Shown here one piece after another: positions 21,324 to 28,739 of a stretch of 28,739 nucleotides of DNA (position 1 is its first letter; every line of letters begins with the position of its first letter). Made by a program: the position numbers and the translations under genes. Under the pieces are notes generated by a model. It was not told where the DNA came from and made no database searches. It was given only the letters and a program-made list of their open reading frames with translations. The stretch is from an uncultured Oscillospiraceae bacterium (GTDB taxonomy: Bacteria > Bacillota > Clostridia > Oscillospirales > Oscillospiraceae): positions 1 to 28,739 of the forward strand of contig CAJULZ010000018.1 of NCBI GenBank assembly GCA_910587205.1, written 5' to 3'.

Positions 21324-24300
21324 TTGTATTTAAAGGCGCTGGAGATCCAAGGATTCAAATCTTTTCCCGATAAAACGGTGCTTGCCTTTGGCTCCGACAT
21401 CACGGCGGTGGTAGGGCCCAATGGGTCGGGCAAGTCCAATATTGCCGATGCCATCCGCTGGGTAATGGGGGAACAGTCCACCCGCACCCTCCGGGGCAGC
21501 AAAATGGAGGACGTGATTTTTAACGGCACCGAAAAGCGGAAGGGCCTGGGCTTTGCCGAAGTCACCTTGGTACTGGACAACACCGAGCATATCTTCCAGG
21601 TGGAGGAGACGGAGGTGGCGGTGACGCGCCGGTACTACCGTTCCGGGGAGAGCGAATACTATATCAACCGCCGGGCTTGCCGCCTGCGGGACATTAATGA
21701 GCTGTTTATGGATACCGGCCTGGGCCGGGAGGGTTATTCCATCATCGGCCAGGGCAGGATCGACGAGATCCTCTCTGTCAAGAGCGCGGACCGCCGGGAG
21801 GTGTTTGAGGAGGCGGCGGGTATCTCCCGCTTCCGCCACCGCAAGGAGGAGGCGGAGCGCAAGCTGGAACGTACCGATGAAAATCTGGTGCGTATCAACG
21901 ACAAAATTGATGAGCTGGAGCTCCAGGTGGAGCCTTTGCGGGCTCAGGCGGAAAAGACCCGCAAATACTTGGCGTTTCGGGACGAACTGAAGGGGTTGGA
22001 GATTTCCGTCTGGTTGGAACAGCTGGAACGGCTGCGGGCCAGCAGCGTGAAGCTGCGCGCGGACTGCGAGGCGGCGGTCCGCCAGCGGGATGAAGCCCAT
22101 GGGGAGGTGGAGCGCCTATATGCCGAGAGCGGGGAGTATGCCCAGCAGATGCGGGACAAGGATATCCAGGCGGAGGAACTCCGCGGGAAGCAGTCCGGTA
22201 TGGACGAACATGTTCACGCCTGCGAGAACGGCATTGCCCTATTGAAAAACGATATCAAAAATAACAGTGAAAACGCCCAGCGTATCCGCCAGGAATTGGA
22301 GCAGCAGGAAGGGCGTGCAGGTTCCATTGCTGCCCAGATCGGGGAGAGGAAAGGCCGCCTGGACGAGATTGAACGGGAAATCAATGGCTGTCATGGGCAG
22401 ATCGCCGCGCTGGAAAAAAGCCTTCAGGAGGTGCTGGGGTCGGCGGGCACTCTCAACCAGGAGCTGGAACGCCTCCAGGAGCGGGAACGGTTGGAAACGG
22501 CTTCCGCTGGGGAGGCCAAGGAGTTGCTGTCGGCCCTGGCCGCCGCCGCCCAGGAGCTGTATGACCGGGAGGAAAAGCTGAGCCAGGAGCTTCAGGAACA
22601 GGAGGACAAGGCATCCCAGGCCAGGGAAGGGCTGGAGGCTACCAAAAAGGAGCTGGAAAAGGTCACAGAGGACCGGGACGCGGCCCGAAATGTGATCTCT
22701 GGTTACCAGATGCGGCTCCAGTCCCGTCAACGGAAGCTGGATCAGGTTCAGGAGAAGCACCGCAGGCTCCAGATGGACGAGAACAACTTGAATTCCCGGA
22801 TCAAGATGCTCGCTGAGATGGAAAAGTTGTATGAGGGCTATTCCAAGGCGGTCAAGCTGGTGATGGGCGAAGCGGAGCGCGGCGGGCTGCGGGGGGTACG
22901 CGGCCCGGTGGCGGGCCTGCTTCACGTTCCCGACCAGTACGCCGTGGCCATTGAGACCGCCTTGGGCGGGGCCATGCAGAACCTGGTGGTGGAGCGGGAC
23001 GAGGATGGCAAAAATGCCATCAGCTACCTAAAGCGCCGGGATGGAGGTCGCGCCACGTTCCTGCCCATGAACACCATCCGTCCCTCCGACTTTAAGGACA
23101 AGGGCGTGGAGAATGAGGATGGGTTCCTGGGCATGGGGGATGCGCTGATCTCGTTTAATCGCGAATACGATAATATTTTTTCCAACCTTCTGGGCCGGGT
23201 GGTGATTGCCCGGGATTTGGACCGGGCAATGGCTATGGCCCGGAAGTTTGGCCACCGGTTCCGCATCGTCACGCTGGACGGCCAAGTGCTCAATGCCGGC
23301 GGGTCCATGACCGGTGGTTCCGTGTCTCGGTCGGCTGGCATCCTGTCCAGAGCCAACGAGCTGGAGCGGCTGAACCGGCAGAAGGACGGGGTGGCGGCCG
23401 ATTTGAAAACCGCTGCGGACGAGCTGGCGAAGGCGCAGCGGGAAGTCACTGCCGCGCAGTATGAGCTGGATGCGTCTTCGGCCCAGCTCCGGGAGGCGGA
23501 GGACGCAGTACTGAAATATTCTGAGCGGACAGACAGCGCCCGGGTGCAGCTGGCGGATATCGAGCTGCGCTGCCAGACCCTGGTTGGGGAGCGGGGGCAG
23601 GTGCGCCGCCGCATGGAGGAAAACACGGAGAACACAGCCAAGGCCAAGGCTCGGATTGAGGCGCTGGAGGGCTCCGCTGCCGCCCTGCGGGCGGAGGGCG
23701 AGGCCAAGGCCCAGGGCCGCACCGCCTTACAGGACAGGGTGGCTGAGCTCAACGGGGAATCCGCCGGGTACAGCGCCCGCCTGGCGGGGCTGGAGGGAGA
23801 GCATTCCGCCCTTTGCCAGAGTATCGGCGAATTGGAACGGCTCCGGGATGACCTGAGCGGCGATACTGCCAGCCGTACCGCCATGATCGGCGAGTTTGAG
23901 CAGCAGAACAACTACCTTACCCGACGCATCCAGGAAGAGGAGGAGCGGTTACAGGGACTAAAAGCCGCCAGCCAGGAAGGCGCTGCCGCCATCCGACGGC
24001 TGAATGATGAAAAACTGGCCCTGGAGGGTAAGCGCAACCAGGCCGACCGGCAGGCGAGGGAGAAAAACAATGAGCTACTGGCTATGGAGCGGGAGGTGTC
24101 TGCCTTGGAACAGAAATCCGCCGCCGCGGCTATGGAAGAAAGCCAGCTGTTGGATAAGCTGTGGGAGGGCTATCAGCTGTCCCACGAGGCGGCCAAGGCC
24201 CAGCGAGTAGAGCTGGAATCCGTCCAAAAGGCCCAGCGCCGCATTGGGGAGCTGAAACGGTCCATCTCCGCCCTGGGAAGCATTAATCCGGATGCGGTGG

Positions 24301-24893
24301 AGGAGTTCATTAGGGTAAACGAGCGGTATACCTACTTCACTGGGCAGCGGGACGATGTGGCCAAGGCGAAAAAGGAGCTGGAGGACATCATCGCCCAGAT
24401 TACCGGCGAGATGACCGGAATTTTCCAGGAGCAGTTTACTCTCATCAACGAGGGGTTCAAGGCGGCGTTTACCGACCTGTTCGGCGGTGGCAAGGCAAAT
24501 CTGGAGCTGGAGGACCCAGAGGACGTACTCAACTGCGGCATCGAGATCAAGGCGCAGCCTCCGGGTAAGACGGTGCAGAACATGAGCGCCCTATCCGGAG
24601 GGGAGCGTGCTCTCATTGCCATCGCGCTGTACTTTGCCATTTTGAAGGTGCGGCCGACGCCGTTCTGCGTAATGGATGAGATCGAGGCGGCGCTGGACGA
24701 GTCCAACGTGGTGCGGTACGCTCGGTACCTGCGGCGCATCAGCGATAAGACCCAGTTCATTGTCATCACCCACCGCCGTGGCACCATGGAGGAGGCCGAT
24801 GTGCTCTACGGCGTCACCATGCAGGAGAAGGGCGTCAGCCGGATGCTGATGATCAACTTAAATGATGTAGAGAAAGAGTTGAATATTAAATGA
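21324..24893 (+). CDS. smc: Chromosome partition and condensation ATPase SMC
   Basis: A protein of about 1189 aa that forms the V-shaped dimer of bacterial condensin with ScpA and ScpB and loads on the chromosome to help segregate it. The N-terminal ATPase part has YLKALEIQGFKSF and Walker A GPNGSGKSN. A long coiled coil follows. The hinge lies around residues 510-660 (GPVAGLLHVPDQYAVAIETALGG onward, ending NAGGSMTGGS). After the second coiled coil come the signature LSGGERALIAIAL and Walker B FCVMDEIEAALD. The start is taken as TTG at 21324 because it gives the family-typical start (M)YLKALEIQGFKSF and has GAGG about 8 bases upstream. GTG at 21315 overlaps that site. It is the first gene of a long operon. 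Confidence 0.96.
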   Translation: MYLKALEIQGFKSFPDKTVLAFGSDITAVVGPNGSGKSNIADAIRWVMGEQSTRTLRGSKMEDVIFNGTEKRKGLGFAEVTLVLDNTEHIFQVEETEVAVTRRYYRSGESEYYINRRACRLRDINELFMDTGLGREGYSIIGQGRIDEILSVKSADRREVFEEAAGISRFRHRKEEAERKLERTDENLVRINDKIDELELQVEPLRAQAEKTRKYLAFRDELKGLEISVWLEQLERLRASSVKLRADCEAAVRQRDEAHGEVERLYAESGEYAQQMRDKDIQAEELRGKQSGMDEHVHACENGIALLKNDIKNNSENAQRIRQELEQQEGRAGSIAAQIGERKGRLDEIEREINGCHGQIAALEKSLQEVLGSAGTLNQELERLQERERLETASAGEAKELLSALAAAAQELYDREEKLSQELQEQEDKASQAREGLEATKKELEKVTEDRDAARNVISGYQMRLQSRQRKLDQVQEKHRRLQMDENNLNSRIKMLAEMEKLYEGYSKAVKLVMGEAERGGLRGVRGPVAGLLHVPDQYAVAIETALGGAMQNLVVERDEDGKNAISYLKRRDGGRATFLPMNTIRPSDFKDKGVENEDGFLGMGDALISFNREYDNIFSNLLGRVVIARDLDRAMAMARKFGHRFRIVTLDGQVLNAGGSMTGGSVSRSAGILSRANELERLNRQKDGVAADLKTAADELAKAQREVTAAQYELDASSAQLREAEDAVLKYSERTDSARVQLADIELRCQTLVGERGQVRRRMEENTENTAKAKARIEALEGSAAALRAEGEAKAQGRTALQDRVAELNGESAGYSARLAGLEGEHSALCQSIGELERLRDDLSGDTASRTAMIGEFEQQNNYLTRRIQEEEERLQGLKAASQEGAAAIRRLNDEKLALEGKRNQADRQAREKNNELLAMEREVSALEQKSAAAAMEESQLLDKLWEGYQLSHEAAKAQRVELESVQKAQRRIGELKRSISALGSINPDAVEEFIRVNERYTYFTGQRDDVAKAKKELEDIIAQITGEMTGIFQEQFTLINEGFKAAFTDLFGGGKANLELEDPEDVLNCGIEIKAQPPGKTVQNMSALSGGERALIAIALYFAILKVRPTPFCVMDEIEAALDESNVVRYARYLRRISDKTQFIVITHRRGTMEEADVLYGVTMQEKGVSRMLMINLNDVEKELNIK

Positions 24894-25213
24894 GTGAAGC
24901 GGCAGAAAAGCGGTGCGGCAACTGCGGGCGTGGTATGGAGTACGTCAAAACGGAGCATATGCAGCTGGGGAAGACCAGCTTTCTCTGGGGCGACTGGCCT
25001 AACCTGCTGGCCGGGGCGCTGAATGTGGAGATTTGGAGCTGCCCCAATTGCCGCAAGCTGGATTTTTACTGGAGCGGACCGTCTGAGGAGGATTACGATT
25101 ACCGGGATGATGGGGGCCATATGGCCCAGACGACCTGCCCCGCCTGCGGCCACATCCACGACCTGGACGACCCAAAGTGCCCCCTCTGCGGGGCGAAGAA
25201 CCCAGAGATTTAA
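24890..25213 (+). CDS. Small zinc-ribbon protein
   Basis: A 107-aa protein with four CxxC pairs: CGNC near the N-terminus, CPNC in the middle, and CPAC and CPLC near the C-terminus, enough for two zinc ribbons. The middle part (LGKTSFLWGDWPNLLAGALNVEIWSC) resembles small zinc-ribbon proteins of unknown function in Clostridia. The ATG overlaps the smc stop codon as ATGA, so it is coupled to smc. It might bind nucleic acid or protein, but nothing in the sequence decides this. Confidence 0.75.
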   Translation: MSEAAEKRCGNCGRGMEYVKTEHMQLGKTSFLWGDWPNLLAGALNVEIWSCPNCRKLDFYWSGPSEEDYDYRDDGGHMAQTTCPACGHIHDLDDPKCPLCGAKNPEI

Positions 25214-25234
25214 CAAAATAAAGGGAGATTTCCA

Positions 25235-26101
25235 ATGGGCTTTTTTGATAAAATAAAAAAAATCGGGATTTTCAACGGCTTCTCCCAGTTGGACGACGAC
25301 TTCTACGAGGAGCTGGAGGAGTCCCTGGTGATGGCCGATCTGGGCGCCGAGACCACCATGGAGGCGGTGGAGGAGCTGAAAAGGTGCTGCAAGGCGGAGA
25401 AGATCAAGGACATCGAGGGGGCCCGCCAGTGTATGCGGGACATCCTGGCGGAATACCTCACCGCCGGGGACCTGTCGGTGGACCTGTCCAGCACTCCTGC
25501 CGTGGTGCTGTTCATCGGCGTGAACGGGGTGGGCAAGACCACATCCATCGGCAAGCTGGCCGCCCGGTGGAAGCGGGAGGGGAAGAAGGTGCTATTGTGC
25601 GCCGGGGATACCTTCCGGGCCGCCGCCGCCGAGCAGCTCACCATCTGGGCGGAACGGGCCGGAGTGGACATCATCAAGCAGCACGAGGGGGCCGACCCCG
25701 CCGCAGTGGTGTACGACGCCATGTCTGCCGCTAAGGCTCGCCGGGCCGATGTGGTGCTGGTGGACACCGCCGGGCGGCTGCAAAACAAGGCCAACCTCAT
25801 GAACGAGCTGAACAAGATTTCCCGGGTGATCGACCGGGAGTGCCCCAATTCCAGCCGCGAAACCTTGCTGGTACTGGACGCCACCACCGGGCAGAACGGG
25901 CTGATCCAGGCCAAGGAGTTTTCCAAGGCGGCGGGGGTGACGGGTATCGTCCTCACGAAGCTGGACGGAAGCGCCAAGGGGGGCATTGTTATCGCCATCG
26001 CCAAGGAGCTGGGCGTGCCCGTGAAATTTGCCGGGGTGGGCGAGGGCATGGACGACCTCCAACCCTTTGATGCAGCGGAGTTCACCCAGGCGCTGTTGTA
26101 A
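25235..26101 (+). CDS. ftsY: Signal recognition particle receptor FtsY
   Basis: The GTPase that docks SRP-ribosome complexes to the membrane. The 288-aa product consists only of the NG domain. A short amphipathic start (MGFFDKIKKIGIFNGF) may contact the membrane, and the acidic A domain of E. coli FtsY is missing, as is usual for short Firmicutes forms. The GTPase motifs are GVNGVGKTTSIGKLA, DTFRAAAAEQL, VDTAGRLQNK, TKLDGSAKGG, and GVGEGMDDLQPF. It lies 21 bases after the zinc-ribbon gene behind AAAGGGAG. The smc-ftsY linkage is common in Firmicutes. Confidence 0.97.
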   Translation: MGFFDKIKKIGIFNGFSQLDDDFYEELEESLVMADLGAETTMEAVEELKRCCKAEKIKDIEGARQCMRDILAEYLTAGDLSVDLSSTPAVVLFIGVNGVGKTTSIGKLAARWKREGKKVLLCAGDTFRAAAAEQLTIWAERAGVDIIKQHEGADPAAVVYDAMSAAKARRADVVLVDTAGRLQNKANLMNELNKISRVIDRECPNSSRETLLVLDATTGQNGLIQAKEFSKAAGVTGIVLTKLDGSAKGGIVIAIAKELGVPVKFAGVGEGMDDLQPFDAAEFTQALL

Positions 26102-26122
26102 CCAGGAAAAGGGGGGGACGCT

Positions 26123-26458
26123 GTGGACTGCCCATTTTGTGGGAAGAAAATGAAAGAAGGGATTATCCCCAACGGAGTTAAATGGGTGGAGGATGGCATA
26201 GAGGACTGGGAAAGTGTCCGGCTGTGCAGCGGATGGTCCATGCGAATGCCGAAGTCCTTTTTCTGCCCTGACTGCCGCCAGATCATCCTGCCTGTGCCGG
26301 AAAAGGCGGAGGGGGTACTGGATATGGTGGAACGGAAACTGTCCGCAGCGGGAGACAAAATCGAAGCCGCTCAGGAGCAGTGGGAGACCCGGCGCACGCA
26401 AGCCAAAGACGAAAAACGAAAGAAAAATTTTGGGAAGAAAGACCCATGGGAGTTGTGA
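26123..26458 (+). CDS. DUF6487-like zinc-binding protein
   Basis: A 111-aa protein starting (M)DCPFCGKKMKEGIIP, with a second cysteine pair in FFCPDCRQI. This C-P-x-C-x3-M-x2-G start is typical of DUF6487-type proteins of unknown function. The C-terminal 50 residues are a highly charged, probably coiled-coil or disordered tail (AAQEQWETRRTQAKDEKRKK). The start is GTG at 26123 behind GGGGGGG. It ends three bases before rdgB, so the two are coupled. Confidence 0.7.
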   Translation: MDCPFCGKKMKEGIIPNGVKWVEDGIEDWESVRLCSGWSMRMPKSFFCPDCRQIILPVPEKAEGVLDMVERKLSAAGDKIEAAQEQWETRRTQAKDEKRKKNFGKKDPWEL

Positions 26459-26461
26459 AAA

Positions 26462-27049
26462 ATGAAGCTGGTATTGGCGAGCAAAAATCAAAAAAAGATG
26501 AAGGAAATGAACGAGATCTTGTCTGGCATGGGAGTGGAGGTGTGCCTCCAGGCGGACGTGGGCATTGATATCGACGTGGAGGAGACGGGGACCACCTTTG
26601 AGGAGAATTCCTTACTCAAAGCCAGGGCGGTGATGGAGGCATCCGGTCAGCCCGCTATCGCGGACGATTCCGGTCTGTGCGTGGACGCACTGAATGGGGC
26701 GCCCGGCGTGTACTCCGCCCGGTACGGCGGAGAAGGGCTGGACGATGCGGGGCGCTATCGCCTTTTGCTGTCCAATATGCCCAAGGGCGCGGCCCGGACG
26801 GCCAAGTTCGTGTCCGTCATCACCTGCTGCTTCCCCAACGGGGACGTGCTCACCGCCCGGGGAGAGTGCCCCGGCACCATCTCTTTCGCCCCAATGGGGG
26901 AGGGCGGGTTTGGCTACGACCCGGTGTTCTTCCTGCCCAAGCTGAAAAAGACCTTCGCCCAGCTCAGCGCGGAGGAGAAGAACGCCATCTCCCACCGGGG
27001 GAGGGCATTGGAGGCGTTCCAGGCCAAGTTAGAGGCATATTTGAAGTGA
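26462..27049 (+). CDS. rdgB: XTP/dITP diphosphatase (HAM1/RdgB family)
   Basis: A housekeeping enzyme that hydrolyses dITP, XTP and dXTP and so keeps deaminated purines out of nucleic acids. The 195-aa product has the N-terminal LVLASKNQKKMKE (substrate loop), TFEENSLLKARAV, IADDSGLCVDALNGAPGVYSARYGG, and GYDPVFFLP, all characteristic, followed by SHRGRALEAF. The length is normal. GGGAG, inside the end of the preceding gene, serves as ribosome binding site. Confidence 0.96.
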   Translation: MKLVLASKNQKKMKEMNEILSGMGVEVCLQADVGIDIDVEETGTTFEENSLLKARAVMEASGQPAIADDSGLCVDALNGAPGVYSARYGGEGLDDAGRYRLLLSNMPKGAARTAKFVSVITCCFPNGDVLTARGECPGTISFAPMGEGGFGYDPVFFLPKLKKTFAQLSAEEKNAISHRGRALEAFQAKLEAYLK

Positions 27050-27079
27050 CGCGGTTATTCCGGACAGGGAGGGCATAGG

Positions 27080-27427
27080 ATGAAAAGGACCGGGACTTGT
27101 CCCAAGTGCGGCGGGCAGGACATCGCCGTGATGCGGGGGGATCTCAATATCAAGAGCGACCCGAGGGTGCGCATGGCGGGCGGCTTATTTCTCAACTATG
27201 AGGATTACCTTCCGGTGACACAGTATCTGTGCTGTACCTGCGGCTATATGGAGAGCTGGGCGGACCCGGAGAAGTTTGCCAAACGAGGTGGCAAAGATTA
27301 CTGGGCGGCACAGGAGGACGATGACGCGTACTGGAAGGAGAAGCTCCGGGAGAAGCGGGAACAAGAGGCGCAGGAGGAGCGCGCCCAGGACAAGCGGACA
27401 AACAGGAGGGAAGACCCATGGACCTGA
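27080..27427 (+). CDS. Small zinc-ribbon protein with charged tail
   Basis: A 115-aa protein with a four-cysteine ribbon, CPKCGG near the N-terminus and CCTCGY at about residues 51-56, flanking a segment with LFLNYEDYLPVTQYL. The C-terminal 45 residues are strongly charged (KEKLREKREQEAQEER) and likely helical. The ribbon recalls nucleic-acid-binding zinc ribbons, but function is unknown. GGGAGG precedes the ATG. The last 10 bases overlap the start of yhbY. Confidence 0.7.
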   Translation: MKRTGTCPKCGGQDIAVMRGDLNIKSDPRVRMAGGLFLNYEDYLPVTQYLCCTCGYMESWADPEKFAKRGGKDYWAAQEDDDAYWKEKLREKREQEAQEERAQDKRTNRREDPWT

Positions 27428-27723
27428 CCGGCAAGCAGCGGGCCCAGCTCAGGGGGCTGGCCAACGACATTGACACCATCGTCCACATCGGCAAGGACGG
27501 CGTGGGCGCCAACCTCATCAAGCAGGCGGACGACGCCTTGGAGGCCAGGGAGCTGATCAAAGGCAAGGTGCTGGAGAACAGCCCCTTATCCCCCCGGGAG
27601 GGGGCGGAGGCGCTGGCCGAGGCCACTCGCAGCCAGGTTGTGCAGGTGATCGGCACAAAATTTGTACTCTATCGAGAGACGCACGGCAAGCCGAAGGAGA
27701 AACGAATTAGGCTGGTGAAATAG
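27418..27723 (+). CDS. yhbY: YhbY family CRM-domain RNA-binding protein
   Basis: A 101-aa single CRM domain protein, the family of E. coli YhbY that associates with pre-50S ribosomal particles. Typical features are LTGKQRAQLRGLAN at the start, HIGKDGVGANLIKQADDALEARELIKGKV, with the GxxG-like GKDG loop, and VVQVIGTKFVLYRE. B. subtilis YqeI is the same family and sits just before nadD (yqeJ) and yqeK, exactly as here. ACAGGAGGGAAG, inside the previous gene, is the ribosome binding site. Confidence 0.93.
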   Translation: MDLTGKQRAQLRGLANDIDTIVHIGKDGVGANLIKQADDALEARELIKGKVLENSPLSPREGAEALAEATRSQVVQVIGTKFVLYRETHGKPKEKRIRLVK

Positions 27724-27757
27724 GAGTCCCGAAAACTTTTTTGAGAGGGTGGTCCCG

Positions 27758-28739
27758 TTGAAAATCGGCATTTACGGCGGCAGCTTTAATCCCCCCCATC
27801 TGGGACACCTGGCGGCGGCCAGGGCGGCTGTGGCCGCTTTGGGACTGGACAAGCTGGTATTTGTCCCCGCGGGCTGCCCGCCCCATAAGAAACTGCCCCC
27901 AGGCAGCCCCACGGCAGAACAGCGGCTGGAGCTGTGCAGGATTGCCGCGGATCAGCTGCTTCTGCCCGAAGTGGCCGAAGTGTGGGACGTGGAGGTCCGC
28001 CGGGAGGGGAAAAGCTACACTGCCGATACGCTGAAGGAGGCGACCTGCCGCTGGAACGGGGACGAGCTCTGGCTCCTGATGGGGACGGATATGTTTCTCA
28101 CTGTGCAGGATTGGCACAAGCCTGAAAAAATTCTGAGACTGGCTGGACTCTGTGCCTTTGGGCGGACGGAGGCGGACAGCGAGGAGATATTTGTTCCCCA
28201 GCGGGATTATTTGACCAAAATCTACCATGCTAAGATCACCACGATCTCTATTCCGGACTTGGTGGACATCTCGTCTACACGGCTTCGGGGGCTGTTGACA
28301 GAGGGAACCGGCCGGGAATATTTGCCCCAGACGGTGTATGGTTATATTTTACGGGAAAAACTATATGGAACGAATGCGGATTTAAAGCGCCTCAGTTTGG
28401 AGGATTTGCGCTGCGTGTCCTACTCCATGGTGTACGCCAAGCGGCTGGCTCATATCCGGGGCATTGAGGAGGAGGCGGCGCGTCTGGCCCACCGTTGGGG
28501 GGCAGACGAAACCCGGATGCGTCAGGCCGCCATCCTCCATGATTGCACCAAATATCTCAGCCACCAGGAGCACTTGGACCTCTGCGACCATTACGGGATC
28601 AGGCTCTCCCCACTGGAGCGGGCCACGGATAAGCTGCTCCACGCCAAAAGCGGCGCGGTTTTGGCCCGGCATATGTTCGGGATGGACGACGGCACCTATA
28701 ACGCCATTTTGTACCATACCACAGCCCGCGCGCGGATGA
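27758..28739 (+). CDS. nadD: Fused nicotinate-nucleotide adenylyltransferase (NadD) and YqeK HD-domain hydrolase, 3' end cut by window edge
   Basis: One open frame continues from a TTG at 27758 to the right edge (327 codons). Residues 1-205 are NadD, which makes deamido-NAD from nicotinate mononucleotide and ATP: GGSFNPPHLGH at 7-17 is the nucleotidyltransferase motif and DISSTRLR near 185 binds ATP. From about residue 210 the protein matches YqeK, an HD-domain hydrolase reported to cleave diadenosine tetraphosphate: RLAHIRGIEEEAARLAHRWG, then LHDCTK with H261-D262, and YHTTARARM at the end. In most Firmicutes these are two genes (yqeJ, yqeK). I checked every codon and see no stop between them. 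GAGAGG lies about 9 bases before the TTG, and (M)KIGIYGGSFNPPH is the family start. Confidence 0.92.
   Translation, partial: MKIGIYGGSFNPPHLGHLAAARAAVAALGLDKLVFVPAGCPPHKKLPPGSPTAEQRLELCRIAADQLLLPEVAEVWDVEVRREGKSYTADTLKEATCRWNGDELWLLMGTDMFLTVQDWHKPEKILRLAGLCAFGRTEADSEEIFVPQRDYLTKIYHAKITTISIPDLVDISSTRLRGLLTEGTGREYLPQTVYGYILREKLYGTNADLKRLSLEDLRCVSYSMVYAKRLAHIRGIEEEAARLAHRWGADETRMRQAAILHDCTKYLSHQEHLDLCDHYGIRLSPLERATDKLLHAKSGAVLARHMFGMDDGTYNAILYHTTARARM

Noticed and set aside
1..28739. tRNA genes, rRNA genes, CRISPR arrays, prophage or toxin-antitoxin modules
   Set aside because: Scanning both strands by eye showed no CCA-ended cloverleaf, regularly spaced repeats, integrase or phage structural gene.

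Overview
The window is a GC-rich stretch of a Clostridia-type Firmicutes chromosome. Strong purine-rich ribosome binding sites, sigma-A type promoters with 17-bp spacers, a DUF1292 protein, a CsaB-type pyruvyl transferase, and the smc-ftsY and nadD/yqeK neighbourhoods all point that way. A gut Oscillospiraceae of the Flavonifractor/Lawsonibacter kind is my best guess (inference, no search run). There is no phage, plasmid or CRISPR signal. The only mobile-element trace is one 158-bp MITE-like element.

Positions 1-6767 (minus strand) hold a purine operon read leftwards from a promoter at 6739-6767: purE, a membrane protein, purC, a 48-aa membrane peptide, purF, a DUF3795 protein, purM, purN, a PurO-type IMP cyclohydrolase, a 64-aa membrane protein, and a stand-alone AICAR transformylase that runs off the left edge. 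The operon is unusual in three ways. PurF keeps its PRPP loop and iron-sulfur cysteines but has lost the residues of its glutaminase site. The usual bifunctional PurH is replaced by two separate enzymes. Small membrane proteins sit between the enzyme genes. A 23-codon reading frame followed by a terminator-like hairpin fills the leader, so attenuation is likely.

Positions 6848-10290 (minus) hold two cell-wall polymer genes: a glycosyltransferase and a glycosyltransferase-CsaB fusion. At 10207-10290 two promoters face each other. Positions 10307-11337 (plus) hold a small exported protein and a PAP2 phosphatase. Positions 11285-14604 (minus) hold tcdA, a membrane-anchored parvulin foldase, a structured RNA that fits 6S RNA, and a DUF1292 gene.

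Positions 14662-17671 (plus) hold a class A penicillin-binding protein with an inserted zinc-ribbon-like segment and a Cys-rich C-terminal region. After the MITE come an ACT-domain protein, homoserine dehydrogenase and aspartate kinase (17921-21170), the entry to threonine, methionine and lysine synthesis. From 21224 to the right edge runs an smc operon: smc, zinc-ribbon protein, ftsY, DUF6487-like zinc protein, rdgB, zinc-ribbon protein, yhbY, and a nadD-yqeK fusion cut by the window end.
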